From assembly GCA_002696035.1 (NCBI GenBank), contig NZQV01000002.1, forward strand, positions 62,001 to 126,000: a DNA stretch of 64,000 nucleotides, written 5' to 3'. A program made the position numbers and the translations under genes. Source of the stretch: Balneola sp. (GTDB lineage Bacteria > Bacteroidota > Rhodothermia > Balneolales > Balneolaceae). The notes below the pieces were generated by a model, which was given only the letters and a program-made list of their open reading frames with translations, made no database searches and was not told the origin of the DNA. Positions 1-9,223 of the stretch are shown piece after piece. Position 1 is the first letter of the stretch, and every line of letters starts with the position of its first letter.

Positions 1-1716
1 GAGATTGTTGAGAAATCGGAAGAAGAAGATCAGAAAAAACGGGAAATTGAGAAAAGTAAGAATGATTCCCTCGATACCCGTCAACGTGCTTCTTTAGAAA
101 AAGAAGAAGAGATCGATGATGAGGAAGACGACATAGAAGTTTCCGTATTTGTAGGTAAAGGCGAAGAAGAAGCTGACGCTAAAGACCTGGAGAAGAAAAA
201 CCGGGAGCAGGCGAAAGAAGACAAACCGGTCATAAAGTATAAGTTCCCGAAAGTTGACCTGCTGGATCCTCCGCCCAATGAAGGCAATGAAGTGGACCTG
301 GAGGAGATCAAAGAGAACAAACGCATCATCCTCGACAAGCTGAAGCGGCATAAGATCGAGATCGTGGGCATTAACGCCATCGTGGGACCTACGGTTACGC
401 TGTATGAACTGGAACCCGCTCCGGATGTGAAGATCTCCAAGATCGAGAGCTATTCTAATGACCTGAAAATGGCTACGGCCTCGAAAGGCTTACGGATGCT
501 TTCGCCGATTCCCGGAAAGTCTGCGGTTGGTATTGAAGTACCAAATAGTACACGCGAGACGGTTTTCATCAAGCAGGTTATAAACACCAAGAAATTTGTA
601 GAAACCAATTTTGTGCTGCCCATCGCATTTGGTAAAACGATCGAAAATGAGGTTTTCATGATCGATCTAACCAAGATGCCTCACTTGCTTATTGCCGGTG
701 CAACGGGTTCCGGTAAGTCGGTCGGTATCAATACAATCATTACCTGCTTGCTTTATAAGTGCCATCCCGATAATCTGAAATTTGTGATGATCGATCCAAA
801 GAAGATCGAGCTTTCTCTCTATCGTAATATTCAGAATCACTTTCTGGCTATGCTTCCCGACTCGGATGAGCCGATCATAACCGATACATCCAAAGCGCAG
901 GAGACCCTGGAAAGCCTGTGTAAGGAAATGGATGATCGCTACGATCTGCTCAAAATGGCCATGGTTCGCGACATCAAATCGTACAACGAGAAATATAAGA
1001 CCGGCGAGCTGGATGAGGATCTGGGACACCGACATCTTCCTTACATCGTAGTCATAATTGATGAGCTTGCAGATCTGATGATGACGGCCGGAAAACAAAT
1101 TGAGGAACCTATTGCCCGGCTTGCTCAGCTGGCTCGTGCCATCGGGATCCATTTGGTTGTAGCTACACAGCGACCTTCTGTGAACGTAATTACCGGTACT
1201 ATCAAAGCAAACTTCCCTGCACGAATCGCCTATCAGGTAGCGTCTAAAGTGGATTCCCGAACTATTCTCGATCAAGGCGGTGCCGATCAGCTCATAGGAA
1301 TGGGTGATATGTTGTTCAATAACGGAACCGGGCTGACCCGAATTCAAAATGCTTTTGTTTCTACGGAAGAAGTGGAACGTATAAATGAGTTCATTGGCAA
1401 GCAGGCCGGCTACAAACAACCGTTCCACCTGCCCATCATAAAAGAAGATACCACAGACATTCCTGACCCGTTAGATGACATAGACGAATACTTTGAGGCC
1501 GCTGCCAAGCTGGTGATATTGCATCAGCAGGGATCGGTTTCATTGTTGCAGCGTAAACTGAAGATCGGCTACAATCGCGCCGGACGAATTATAGATCAAT
1601 TATTTAATGCAGGCATTGTTGGACCATATCAAGGCAGTACGGCACGGGATGTGCTTATCGATGACGAAGATGAATTACAGGAACTTCTGGACAATCTGGA
1701 TGAGTATGAGGGATAA
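1..1716 (+). CDS. ftsK: DNA translocase FtsK/SpoIIIE, 5' truncated by window edge
   Basis: The frame is open from base 1, so the N-terminal membrane part lies outside the window. The first ~90 codons are a highly charged Glu/Lys linker. Then come the alpha and beta motor domains with a Walker A GATGSGKS (about 691-714), a Walker B IVVIIDEL (about 1048-1071) and ATQRPSVNVITG, followed by a C-terminal winged-helix gamma domain (QQGSVSLLQRKLKIGYNRAG, near 1528-1590) of the type that reads KOPS/SRS-like polar sequences. FtsK pumps DNA at the division septum and activates chromosome-dimer resolution. The next gene, a LolA-like protein, follows closely. Family assignment is secure. Confidence 0.97.
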   Translation, partial: EIVEKSEEEDQKKREIEKSKNDSLDTRQRASLEKEEEIDDEEDDIEVSVFVGKGEEEADAKDLEKKNREQAKEDKPVIKYKFPKVDLLDPPPNEGNEVDLEEIKENKRIILDKLKRHKIEIVGINAIVGPTVTLYELEPAPDVKISKIESYSNDLKMATASKGLRMLSPIPGKSAVGIEVPNSTRETVFIKQVINTKKFVETNFVLPIAFGKTIENEVFMIDLTKMPHLLIAGATGSGKSVGINTIITCLLYKCHPDNLKFVMIDPKKIELSLYRNIQNHFLAMLPDSDEPIITDTSKAQETLESLCKEMDDRYDLLKMAMVRDIKSYNEKYKTGELDEDLGHRHLPYIVVIIDELADLMMTAGKQIEEPIARLAQLARAIGIHLVVATQRPSVNVITGTIKANFPARIAYQVASKVDSRTILDQGGADQLIGMGDMLFNNGTGLTRIQNAFVSTEEVERINEFIGKQAGYKQPFHLPIIKEDTTDIPDPLDDIDEYFEAAAKLVILHQQGSVSLLQRKLKIGYNRAGRIIDQLFNAGIVGPYQGSTARDVLIDDEDELQELLDNLDEYEG

Positions 1717-1783
1717 GAGCTTTCAGCATTCAGACTTCAGCTCTCAGCGCACCAGAGCCCTCGTTCCGAGCGTCTCGTTCGGA

Positions 1784-2422
1784 ATGAATGGCGGAACCTC
1801 CGGTTCTAAGGTGTTTATCAGGGGAGTTTTCCTTGTATTAGGATTTCTATTACTCTCAACGAACCTCCTAGCTCAATCTTCAACTTTTGATCAACTCAAG
1901 CAACGCTTTGAATCTGGTGAAGTTTTTGTAGCTGATTTTGATCACATTTACACCGATTCCTATACCGAAGAATCTACCAGCAGTTCAGGCAAGATATGGA
2001 TCGATCAGGTGCGTTATAAGCTACAAAGTCAGGGGCAGACCATTGTTGTGGACGGCGAGACTTCCCGCGTATATGATGCCAATCGAAACCGGGTTATCAT
2101 AGATACCTACGATCCTGAAGACGATGACTTTGCCCCATCCCGAATGCTCAGCGGTATCGATACCACCTATTCTGTGTCCGAAGAAAAACTGGGTAATAAT
2201 CAGACGCTCATCACGCTCACCTCCAATGATGACTTTGCTGTATTTGTGGAAGTTGAGATCTTGCTGGACGCCCGGCTTCGTCCCCTTGAGATACGAACAT
2301 GGGATATCTCAGACAACGAAATTGTAACTACGTTCAACAACGGCCGCTTCTTAGAACCCCAGGACGGTTTATTTGAACTCGAGTATCCTAAAGATGCCGA
2401 AATTGTGGACATGCGATATTAG
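1784..2422 (+). CDS. LolA-like outer-membrane lipoprotein carrier protein
   Basis: A 212-aa secreted protein with a signal peptide (VFLVLGFLLLSTNLLAQ) and the LolA pattern: an early FDQLKQRFESGEVFVADF segment, then GKIWIDQVRYKLQSQGQTIV and a VYDANRNRVII strand, as in the half-barrel that ferries lipoproteins from LolCDE to the outer membrane. The ftsK-lolA order is common in Bacteroidota relatives, supporting the call. The start is uncertain: the frame is open back to 1607 inside ftsK, but the DNA between 1717 and 1783 is dispersed-repeat sequence, so ATG 1784 or GTG 1811, just before the signal peptide, are the sensible starts. Confidence 0.8.
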   Translation: MNGGTSGSKVFIRGVFLVLGFLLLSTNLLAQSSTFDQLKQRFESGEVFVADFDHIYTDSYTEESTSSSGKIWIDQVRYKLQSQGQTIVVDGETSRVYDANRNRVIIDTYDPEDDDFAPSRMLSGIDTTYSVSEEKLGNNQTLITLTSNDDFAVFVEVEILLDARLRPLEIRTWDISDNEIVTTFNNGRFLEPQDGLFELEYPKDAEIVDMRY

Positions 2423-2495
2423 TATGATTATTGGTTATTTGTTACTCGTCGATAAAGAAACAGCTACTCTTTCATTAACCAATAACAGTTAATAC

Positions 2496-3551
2496 ATGAA
2501 CGGAAAGAAAGTATTAAAGATCGCCGGAAGTGTATTATTGGGAATCATCTTTCTTTGGATCGCATTTCGTGGAGTGGAACTTTCTGAGATCAAAGCATCT
2601 ATGGAAGGCATGAGCTGGTGGTGGATCATTCCATTTACAGCAGCTACCCTTTTTGCACATTTTATACGTGCTTTACGTTGGGAGATGCTTTTCACCAACA
2701 AAGAAAGAACACCTTCAAAAATAACCTTGTACACCGGTGTTATGTTTGGCTACCTGGTGAATATTCCGTTGCCGAGAGTCGGAGAAGTCGCCCGCCCCGT
2801 CTATGTGGCTCAGCAGGTGGGGGAAAGCAATTCCAAGATCATCGGGACCATCGTACTCGAGCGCCTGGTAGATCTGATCGGGATGTTAATGCTGATGGCG
2901 TTTGTGGTCGTATTCCTCATAGCTGACCCACAAGTACTTTCGCGTTTATTTGGGATCGATATAACCAATCCTGGCACCCAGATCGACCTGTTGATTACAC
3001 TTGGAAAGTTTGGGCTGACAGGGATTGCAGGACTGGCACTCTTGTACTGGATCTTTAAACTGGCTAGTGAAAAGACGGAAGGAAAGATCTTTGAGATCGT
3101 CACCAGAATTCAAAAGATCATCAAAACTTTTGTGGATGGGATCTTAGCAATTCGGGAGCTCAAGAACTGGCCGCTTTTCATTTTTCACTCCGGACTGATC
3201 TGGGTGCTTTATATATTCATGACCTACGCCGGTTTCTGGATGTTTGACATGCATACCGAATTTGATCTCGGGGTCACTGAAGCCGTTGTGCTTACCGTTG
3301 TAAGCGCCGTTGGCATCTCCATTCCCACACCCGGTGGAATTGGCTCCTATCATCTTTTTATAACCAAAGCGCTTTTCATTTTTTACGGTGTACCGGAAGC
3401 AACCGGACTTGCTTATGCCACGATTTCTCACGCTGCTACACTTGTGATCATCTTCATTTCGTCCCCCGCTCTTTTAGCTATCGACAAGTTTTTGGGGATG
3501 AAACGGGAAGGAACGAACATCGAACATGGAACATCCGACGTTGAAGGGTGA
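2496..3551 (+). CDS. UPF0104 / LPG-synthase-TM family integral membrane protein
   Basis: A 351-aa protein with about eight hydrophobic segments and the hallmarks of the lysylphosphatidylglycerol-synthase transmembrane family (PF03706): an HFIRALRWEMLF-type segment after TM2, GYLVNIPLPRVGEVARP, and the terminal TPGGIGSYHLF loop. The soluble transferase domain of MprF is absent, so this is the stand-alone membrane half, thought to be flippase-like; its substrate is unknown. The last ~15 residues (after KFLGMKREG) are encoded by a degenerate 7-bp-period repeat (3512-3549), so the C-terminus looks rewritten by repeat insertion. Separated from the LolA-like gene by 73 bp. Confidence 0.85.
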   Translation: MNGKKVLKIAGSVLLGIIFLWIAFRGVELSEIKASMEGMSWWWIIPFTAATLFAHFIRALRWEMLFTNKERTPSKITLYTGVMFGYLVNIPLPRVGEVARPVYVAQQVGESNSKIIGTIVLERLVDLIGMLMLMAFVVVFLIADPQVLSRLFGIDITNPGTQIDLLITLGKFGLTGIAGLALLYWIFKLASEKTEGKIFEIVTRIQKIIKTFVDGILAIRELKNWPLFIFHSGLIWVLYIFMTYAGFWMFDMHTEFDLGVTEAVVLTVVSAVGISIPTPGGIGSYHLFITKALFIFYGVPEATGLAYATISHAATLVIIFISSPALLAIDKFLGMKREGTNIEHGTSDVEG

Positions 3552-3947
3552 ACTTCTTTCTTCACTGACTCGCTCCTGACGCACTGCGTCGGAGCGAATG
3601 AGGCAGGGAATTACTCAAGCATTTCCAATTTCCCCTTTGCAAGTCTGCAATCGCCGATCGAACATTCGAAGATCATGGCCCAATTTTCGGAAAGCGTAAT
3701 TCCCCACCAAGCATCCGGGCGAAAATTTTTCTTTGTTTCACTTCCCTTTTCGATAAACATATTGCTCCTACGGAGCAGGATTCCAATTGCTCTCGTTCCC
3801 AAGCTCCTGCTTCATACTCGTTTATGGCGATCTAAGACCTTTTCATAAAAACAGCTGATTGTATGGCAATAATTGGGTTACCGTCTGCACGGGAATGGCT
3901 CATCTGCATCATCAATGTTCAATTCCATAACTTTAATAAGCCACCAA
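3512..3947. repeat. Intergenic repeat mosaic 1
   Basis: No gene is seen between 3552 and 3947. The stretch opens with the heptamer-type repeat that also forms the end of the upstream gene, then a hairpin around 3566-3600 (GACGCACTGCGTC core), then a ~110-bp unit at about 3677-3790 (an AATTTTCG...CGAAAATT inverted pair followed by ATTGCTCCTACGGAGCA). The same 110-bp unit recurs near 12198-12303 and 15300-15402. Near 3878 is an ACCGTCTGCACGGGAATG piece related to the REP pair at 50436. Confidence 0.75.
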
Positions 3948-4298
3948 CTACAACAATGTAAACCCAAACCACATGGTGAGGATGGCAGCGATGGCGGAAA
4001 GAGCCAAACTGAAAGACTGCTGTTTCTTCGAGTCAGATTTCAGGAAGGCATAAAAGGCAAAGACCGCACTGATGAAGCTCATCCCCAAAAAGGTAATTGT
4101 GGTTCCAAATGGATCACGGATCGACTCCGGAAAATAGCTCATCAACTGCTGTACCTGCTCAAAATAGGTCAGCGAGTCATCCATTGAGATGGAGATCCAT
4201 AAGCCGAGATACAACACCGGGGCAATGATCAATAAAAGGCTGATACGAACAAGATTTCTGACTTTCTTCTTTCGCTGAAATTCTCTGGATGGATTCAT
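3948..4298 (-). CDS. Small membrane protein of unknown function, coupled to penicillin acylase
   Basis: A 116-aa protein with a basic N-terminus (REFQRKKKVRN) and three predicted transmembrane stretches (LLLIIAPVLYLGLWI, TITFLGMSFISAVFAFYAFL, LALSAIAAILTMWFGFTLL). I do not recognise the family. Its ATG overlaps the stop of the upstream penicillin-acylase gene by 4 bp (ATGA), so the two are probably translated together and may work together in the envelope. Confidence 0.75.
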   Translation of the reverse strand: MNPSREFQRKKKVRNLVRISLLLIIAPVLYLGLWISISMDDSLTYFEQVQQLMSYFPESIRDPFGTTITFLGMSFISAVFAFYAFLKSDSKKQQSFSLALSAIAAILTMWFGFTLL

Positions 4299-6709
4299 TC
4301 TTCCCCTTTCATTTCGATCTTATACAAATAATTTGTGGGTTCACTCCGCATAAAATTCAACTCAAACAGCTGACCGGTTCGCCACTCCTCAACCATATCA
4401 TCATAAGAGGAAGAGCCCGGATTTCCTGACTGTCCGCCGGGATACACGCCCCAGCCTTTCACCTGAGGTCCCAGTTCTACCACCATTCTCCAGGAAGGGC
4501 CATGCGTTCCCCGAACAGCATTGATGGCCTCAGCTGCTCCGCCCGTAAATAGATCCTGCATCCCAAAACCCGGAATATTGGCGAGGTGATTCAGGTCATT
4601 GTCAATATCGTAGCCCCATTTCCAGCTATCGAGATCCTCGCCGTAAAAATCTACCAGGTTGGCGATGGTTTCTTTGTAGGTCTTTGTAACTATTTCCTGC
4701 ACCGTTTCAACTTCGGCTGTATTGATGTCATCCACGAATGCCATCTTCGGTTCTTCCTTAATGATCTCCACAAAAATATCCCGGTCAGGATAGCGAAGAC
4801 CTGCCTCTGTGGCGTTATACTCATCATTAAAAATGGCTCTGTAAAACCGGTTTCTCCAATTCAGATACACCGTAGGCTCTATAAGTTCAGCCTCCATCAT
4901 GAAATCCCAATCGCGCATCATTTCAAGCACTTCCAATTCTTTGGTCGATAACTCTTCCGTATTGGTCCAGTCTATCATTTCGGGAATGATCGTAGAGGCA
5001 TTGTATGCGAAGTTATCCATCTGCATCCGCTGCATGTCCATTGGGGTGATGTTGTCCATCCTCTCAAGCAAGTCGTTGATGCGCCGGCCCCGTTCGTAGG
5101 GGGCAAAATCATCATCCAGGTAATAGGGATAATCGGGTGCAGCAGACTCCTGATTGGCCGAGCTCACAAACCCCCGTTCAGGATTTACGATATGGGGATT
5201 TTGTTCAGTGGGAATCCAGCCTTGCCAGTCGTACACCGGATCGGTTCCATCACTTACGGTTCGCCCCTGAAATTTCCATTTCTTGGGAAGTTTGCCGGAG
5301 ATCCAAAGTGCAATATCACCGGTGGTATCGGCAAACACAAAATTCTGAGCCGGCGCCACATAATGACTGACGGCTTCTTCATAATCTTCGTAATCCTGCA
5401 TTTTATTGAATCCATAAAACGTGAGCAGATCATTGGAATATTCGTGAGCAACCCACCTCAGCGCATGATATACCGGCTCGCCTTCTCCTGTTGCTGGTTC
5501 AACATCAAAAACAGGACCGTGATGCGTGTATATCACCGTATCCAGCACTGTTTCTTCGCCCCGGACTTTGATCTCTTCTACCCGCTGCGTGGTTGGCTTC
5601 CAGGTGCTATCGTGCCAGTATTCCTGTTTGGTTTCATCGCGGAATTTGATCTCGTACCAATCCATCACATCCGAACCTACGTTGGTAGTTCCCCAGGCCG
5701 TTTGCTCATTAAAGCCAATGATGATCGCGGGCGACCCTTGAAGTCCTACCCCGTACACATTAATTCCCGGAGCATGCAGCTGTGTCTCGTACCAGATAGA
5801 TGGAAGCGAGAGGCCAAGGTGCGGGTCGTTAGCCAGAATCGGATATCCCGATGCCGTCTTCTCGCCACTGACCACCCAATTGTTACTCCCAATTCCCTCC
5901 TGATGTGGAAACGGGTCGATCACCTCAGAAACAGCTGGAACAAAAAGGGAATCCGGACCTTCGGGAATATCCGCTTCAAAATCCCATTCTCGTGAAGGCG
6001 GAATGATGGGATCATTCAATTCCGGTTTTCGGGTGAAATACTTCTCCACAAAATCTTCTCCGAAATATTGCATGGTATTGCTGGTACGTACATCGTTATG
6101 GCGCCCAGCCAGCATACGCGTCATATTCTTTAATAAATAAGCAGTCTTGATCGGCTCCCATGGTTCCGGGGTGATGTCCAGGATCTTGTATTCCACGGGA
6201 TAATCACCCACCGAGAGTTCGCTGATATAGCTATTTACGCCCTTCGAATAGGCCTTTAAAATTCCTGATATCACGGAATCTTCAGAAATCGACTCCATTG
6301 CTTTTTCCGCACCGTATGCCATCCCCAAACGACGGGTATTCAGGTCTCTGGATAATGCCTGTGGTCCTGCTATTTCAGCCAACCGACCGCCAGCATCATA
6401 GGTTTGCATCTCCATCTGAAAAAGTCGATCGCGCGCTACGATGTATCCCTGCGCCATAAAGAGATCGTGCTCATTTTGGGCGAAAATATGCGGCACATTG
6501 CGTTCATCAAAATAGACGGTGACTTCATCCTGTAATTCCGGCAATTCAAGGGATAGGGATTCTGATTCTGAAGTCACAGCATTCGCCCAGAAACCGGCAT
6601 CAGGATCAAAAAACTTCCCCAGCGGCGGAACAGCTCCAAATTTGGTGTTGAGGGAGATGATTAAGGCAAGAAGGATAATTCCGGCAGAGAAGACCTTTAT
6701 AATTTTCAT
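4295..6709 (-). CDS. Penicillin acylase family protein (N-terminal nucleophile hydrolase, peptidase S45)
   Basis: An 804-aa exported protein with a single N-terminal hydrophobic signal. It follows the S45 plan: an alpha-subunit region, a spacer ending in GIG, then the autocatalytic beta-chain start SNNWVVSG (Ser275) with HG/ND residues typical of the active site (ILANDPHLGLSLPSIWYE). The family is made as one precursor that cuts itself to expose the serine nucleophile and hydrolyses amide bonds in acylated compounds; acyl-homoserine lactones and beta-lactams are known substrates, but the substrate here cannot be told. First gene of a two-gene minus-strand operon. Confidence 0.92.
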   Translation of the reverse strand: MKIIKVFSAGIILLALIISLNTKFGAVPPLGKFFDPDAGFWANAVTSESESLSLELPELQDEVTVYFDERNVPHIFAQNEHDLFMAQGYIVARDRLFQMEMQTYDAGGRLAEIAGPQALSRDLNTRRLGMAYGAEKAMESISEDSVISGILKAYSKGVNSYISELSVGDYPVEYKILDITPEPWEPIKTAYLLKNMTRMLAGRHNDVRTSNTMQYFGEDFVEKYFTRKPELNDPIIPPSREWDFEADIPEGPDSLFVPAVSEVIDPFPHQEGIGSNNWVVSGEKTASGYPILANDPHLGLSLPSIWYETQLHAPGINVYGVGLQGSPAIIIGFNEQTAWGTTNVGSDVMDWYEIKFRDETKQEYWHDSTWKPTTQRVEEIKVRGEETVLDTVIYTHHGPVFDVEPATGEGEPVYHALRWVAHEYSNDLLTFYGFNKMQDYEDYEEAVSHYVAPAQNFVFADTTGDIALWISGKLPKKWKFQGRTVSDGTDPVYDWQGWIPTEQNPHIVNPERGFVSSANQESAAPDYPYYLDDDFAPYERGRRINDLLERMDNITPMDMQRMQMDNFAYNASTIIPEMIDWTNTEELSTKELEVLEMMRDWDFMMEAELIEPTVYLNWRNRFYRAIFNDEYNATEAGLRYPDRDIFVEIIKEEPKMAFVDDINTAEVETVQEIVTKTYKETIANLVDFYGEDLDSWKWGYDIDNDLNHLANIPGFGMQDLFTGGAAEAINAVRGTHGPSWRMVVELGPQVKGWGVYPGGQSGNPGSSSYDDMVEEWRTGQLFELNFMRSEPTNYLYKIEMKGEE

Positions 6710-6721
6710 TGAAGAGAAATT

Positions 6722-6779
6722 TTAAATGCTAAATGCTAAGTGTTAAATGAACATACCCATTTAACACTTAACATTTAAA
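6722..6779. repeat. Heptamer-type inverted repeat (long hairpin)
   Basis: AAATGCTAAGTGTTAAATG is followed, after an 8-base loop, by CATTTAACACTTAACATTT: a 19-bp inverted repeat with one mismatch. The arms are made of a degenerate 7-bp unit (taaatgc, taagtgt). It lies between two minus-strand genes and may act as a terminator for the amidinotransferase-type gene, though no T-run is present. Confidence 0.7.
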
Positions 6780-6793
6780 AATACATTACTACA

Positions 6794-7690
6794 CTACCAC
6801 AACAACATCTTCATGCAGAATACGGAGCCGCCGCTTTTCAGGAATTCGTAGGTGCTGAATTCGTGCACTTTAAAACCGGCATCTTTCAGCTTATGATTTA
6901 CATCCACGCAACCCTGCTGTATGAACACATTCTTACCATCGGGACAGGTAGCATTACAGGCAAAAAACTTTTCCGCCTCATACTTGGTCGCCTCGATCAC
7001 ATTTGTGAATATAGACCGGATCAGTTCTAAACCCTCATCAGTAAAAGCAGCAGGATAGATAAGCACAGAATTTTCATCCAGCACACAAAAACAGGTGTCA
7101 AGATGATAGAATTTGGGTTTTGTAAGTTCAAGAGCGATCACTGGCGTATCGAACGTATCGGAGATAATTTCATACACATCTTTAGACGTCCTGAAACCAT
7201 ATCCGCCCCAAAGTAATCGTTTTTGATGATGCCAGATCGCGTCGCCCATGCCTTCAAAGCTATTGAACCGGCTGCTGTCGAGGTGAACGATGTCGTAGCT
7301 GCTTTCCTCATATACTTTCTGTATAAAAGGAACTTCCCCCTTTCGCTCATCGGCGTACATCACGCTCATCACTACCTGCTTTTCGCCCTCTTCGGTGATA
7401 TTAGGTAAACTCTGATTTGCACAAAAAACCATATCCGGATAGCCGCGCTGCCCTTCTTCCACGTGCACATACAAACCTAATTCTTCGTAAGCTGAACGCA
7501 GGTGCTCCCATTCGTTCTGAGCCTGAAGCTTATCCACATTGCCAACATGACCTTCCATATGCGGGTTGATCACGTATTCCACCGAAAAGAACGTCGGTTT
7601 AACCAGCAGCACCTTTTCGGGTACCGGCATAGATCTCAGGTCGCCAAAGCCAAAATCCAGTTCATTGACAGATGTGATAACTTTCGCCAT
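6794..7690 (-). CDS. Amidinotransferase-fold hydrolase (DDAH / arginine deiminase-related)
   Basis: A 298-aa protein of the guanidino-group-modifying fold. Visible catalytic features are PDMVFCANQ near the N-terminal third, the His motif FYHLDTCFCV, and the C-terminal nucleophile Cys in SGGSVFCMKM. Members hydrolyse or transfer from arginine derivatives (dimethylarginine, arginine, citrulline/ornithine routes); which reaction applies here is not resolved. I chose ATG 7690 (MAKVITSV) over the upstream in-frame ATG 7738 because the alignable family sequence begins there. The gene is bracketed by heptamer-type hairpins on both sides and is divergent from ddl. Confidence 0.85.
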   Translation of the reverse strand: MAKVITSVNELDFGFGDLRSMPVPEKVLLVKPTFFSVEYVINPHMEGHVGNVDKLQAQNEWEHLRSAYEELGLYVHVEEGQRGYPDMVFCANQSLPNITEEGEKQVVMSVMYADERKGEVPFIQKVYEESSYDIVHLDSSRFNSFEGMGDAIWHHQKRLLWGGYGFRTSKDVYEIISDTFDTPVIALELTKPKFYHLDTCFCVLDENSVLIYPAAFTDEGLELIRSIFTNVIEATKYEAEKFFACNATCPDGKNVFIQQGCVDVNHKLKDAGFKVHEFSTYEFLKSGGSVFCMKMLLW

Positions 7691-7774
7691 AGAATATAGT
7701 TTTAGGGGTTTAAATTGTGCTATTGGATAGCCCGGCAAATATTGAAAATATCAGAATGCGGAACAAGTTCAAAA

Positions 7775-7912
7775 AGGTATTAGGTGCAAGGTGTTAGGTT
7801 TTAGGTGCAAGGTGTTAGGTTTTAGGTTCAAGGGGTTAGTTTCAAGGTGCAAGTTTTTTTTCGGAAACTAACCCCTTGAACCTTGCGACTAAAACCTTGC
7901 AAACTATTAACA
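7775..7912. repeat. Degenerate 7-bp-period repeat tract with 19-bp inverted arms
   Basis: A run of heptamer variants (ttaggtg, caaggtg, ttaggtt, ttaggtg...) leads into AGGTTCAAGGGGTTAGTTT, whose reverse complement AAACTAACCCCTTGAACCT follows ~25 bases later, after a T8 run. It fills the divergent region between the amidinotransferase-fold gene and ddl and may hold or disturb their promoters. Confidence 0.75.
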
Positions 7913-7958
7913 ATTATCCCCAAACAATCCTATTTTCGTTGAAACCCAAAAACGATCT

Positions 7959-9152
7959 ATGTCTCAGAAAAACCTTATTGTGGCCTTTGGTGGCGTTTCG
8001 CCCGAACATGAAGTTTCCGTACTGACTGCCATTCAGGCTATTTCAGCACTTCAAGAATCTTCCTATAACTGCATTCCACTTTATGTGACCAAGTCGGGTC
8101 GCTGGCTTACCGGTGAGAAGCTGCTCGACCTTTCTAACTTCAAAGAACTCGATACCCTGCAAAAGGAATCTGTTTCCTGTGCTTTCGTGAAGGATGAAAC
8201 TGGAAAGACCTTCCTCAGGGAACAAGACGGTGGTGGTTTTTTCTCCAAGCCTAAATCTTATCCCGTGTATGCCGTATTGTGCGCCTTTCATGGAAGTGAA
8301 GGCGAAAATGGATCTTTTCAAGGCGTATGCGAGATGATGAATATTCCTTACACAGGAAGCGGTGTACTGGGTTCTTCGCTGGGAATGGATAAAGTGAAGG
8401 CCAAGCTGGTGGCCGCTGCCAACGGTATTCCCGTGACCAAAGCCGTTAATTTCTACGAAAACGACTGGACCGCCGAGCAGGAAGATATCATTACGGTAGC
8501 TGAAGGATATGACTATCCACTGATCGTTAAACCGGTGAGTTTGGGAAGCAGCATTGGCGTGGCGATCGCCAACAACCGGGAGGAGCTCATAGATGCGGTA
8601 GAAACGGCTTTCCGCTACGACGCCCACCTCCTCATCGAGGAAGCGGTGAACCCACTGATGGAGATCAACTGCTCGGTGATGGGAACGCCGGATGATTGCC
8701 GCCCCAGCGTATGTGAGAAACCACTTGGACAATCCGAAACACTTTCCTTTGAAGACAAATACCAAAGCGGTGGTGAGGGTGATAAAGGGATGGCCTCGGC
8801 CGACCGCATCATCCCTGCCGACATCTCCAGTGAACTCACCAAAAAGATACAGAGGCTGGCTACCAAAACATTCTCAGCATTAGATGCTTCAGGGCTTGCC
8901 CGGCTCGACTTCCTGGTGAATGCCAATACGGAGGAAGTCTATTTCAATGAAATTAATACCATTCCAGGCTCCTTCTCTTTTTATCTGTGGGAAAAATCAG
9001 ATCTGAGATTTGATGCTTTACTGGAAGAATTATTGGATATTGGGCTGAAACAACATCAAGCCAAAAACGGCCGGGTTCGCAGCTATGACACCAATCTGCT
9101 TAGCGAAAAGGCGTTAAAAGGAATTAAAGGACTGAAGGGAACCAAAAATTGA
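7959..9152 (+). CDS. ddl: D-alanine--D-alanine ligase
   Basis: A 397-aa ATP-grasp ligase that joins two D-Ala for the peptidoglycan stem peptide. N-terminal motif FGGVSPEHEVSVLTA, the substrate-loop region PYTGSGVLGSSLGMDKVKAK (about residues 129-149), the ATP-binding KPVSLGSSIGVAIA and the Mg-binding FNEINTIPGSFSFYLWE near 329 are all present. It is somewhat longer than the usual 310-370 aa, carrying a C-terminal tail after the LLDIGLKQH helix. ATG 7959 fits the family start. Confidence 0.95.
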   Translation: MSQKNLIVAFGGVSPEHEVSVLTAIQAISALQESSYNCIPLYVTKSGRWLTGEKLLDLSNFKELDTLQKESVSCAFVKDETGKTFLREQDGGGFFSKPKSYPVYAVLCAFHGSEGENGSFQGVCEMMNIPYTGSGVLGSSLGMDKVKAKLVAAANGIPVTKAVNFYENDWTAEQEDIITVAEGYDYPLIVKPVSLGSSIGVAIANNREELIDAVETAFRYDAHLLIEEAVNPLMEINCSVMGTPDDCRPSVCEKPLGQSETLSFEDKYQSGGEGDKGMASADRIIPADISSELTKKIQRLATKTFSALDASGLARLDFLVNANTEEVYFNEINTIPGSFSFYLWEKSDLRFDALLEELLDIGLKQHQAKNGRVRSYDTNLLSEKALKGIKGLKGTKN

Positions 9153-9223
9153 ACCTAAACGGATTGATTCCTGCATTTGTTGGATGGTTAGGTCACTCAA
9201 AAACTGGTAAATAAACTGATCTT

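Noticed and set aside
667-1428. 253-aa minus-strand ORF inside ftsK
   Set aside because: A shadow frame of the well-conserved FtsK motor domain; no motif of its own.
8043-8765. 240-aa minus-strand ORF inside ddl
   Set aside because: Antisense shadow of ddl with no recognised domain.
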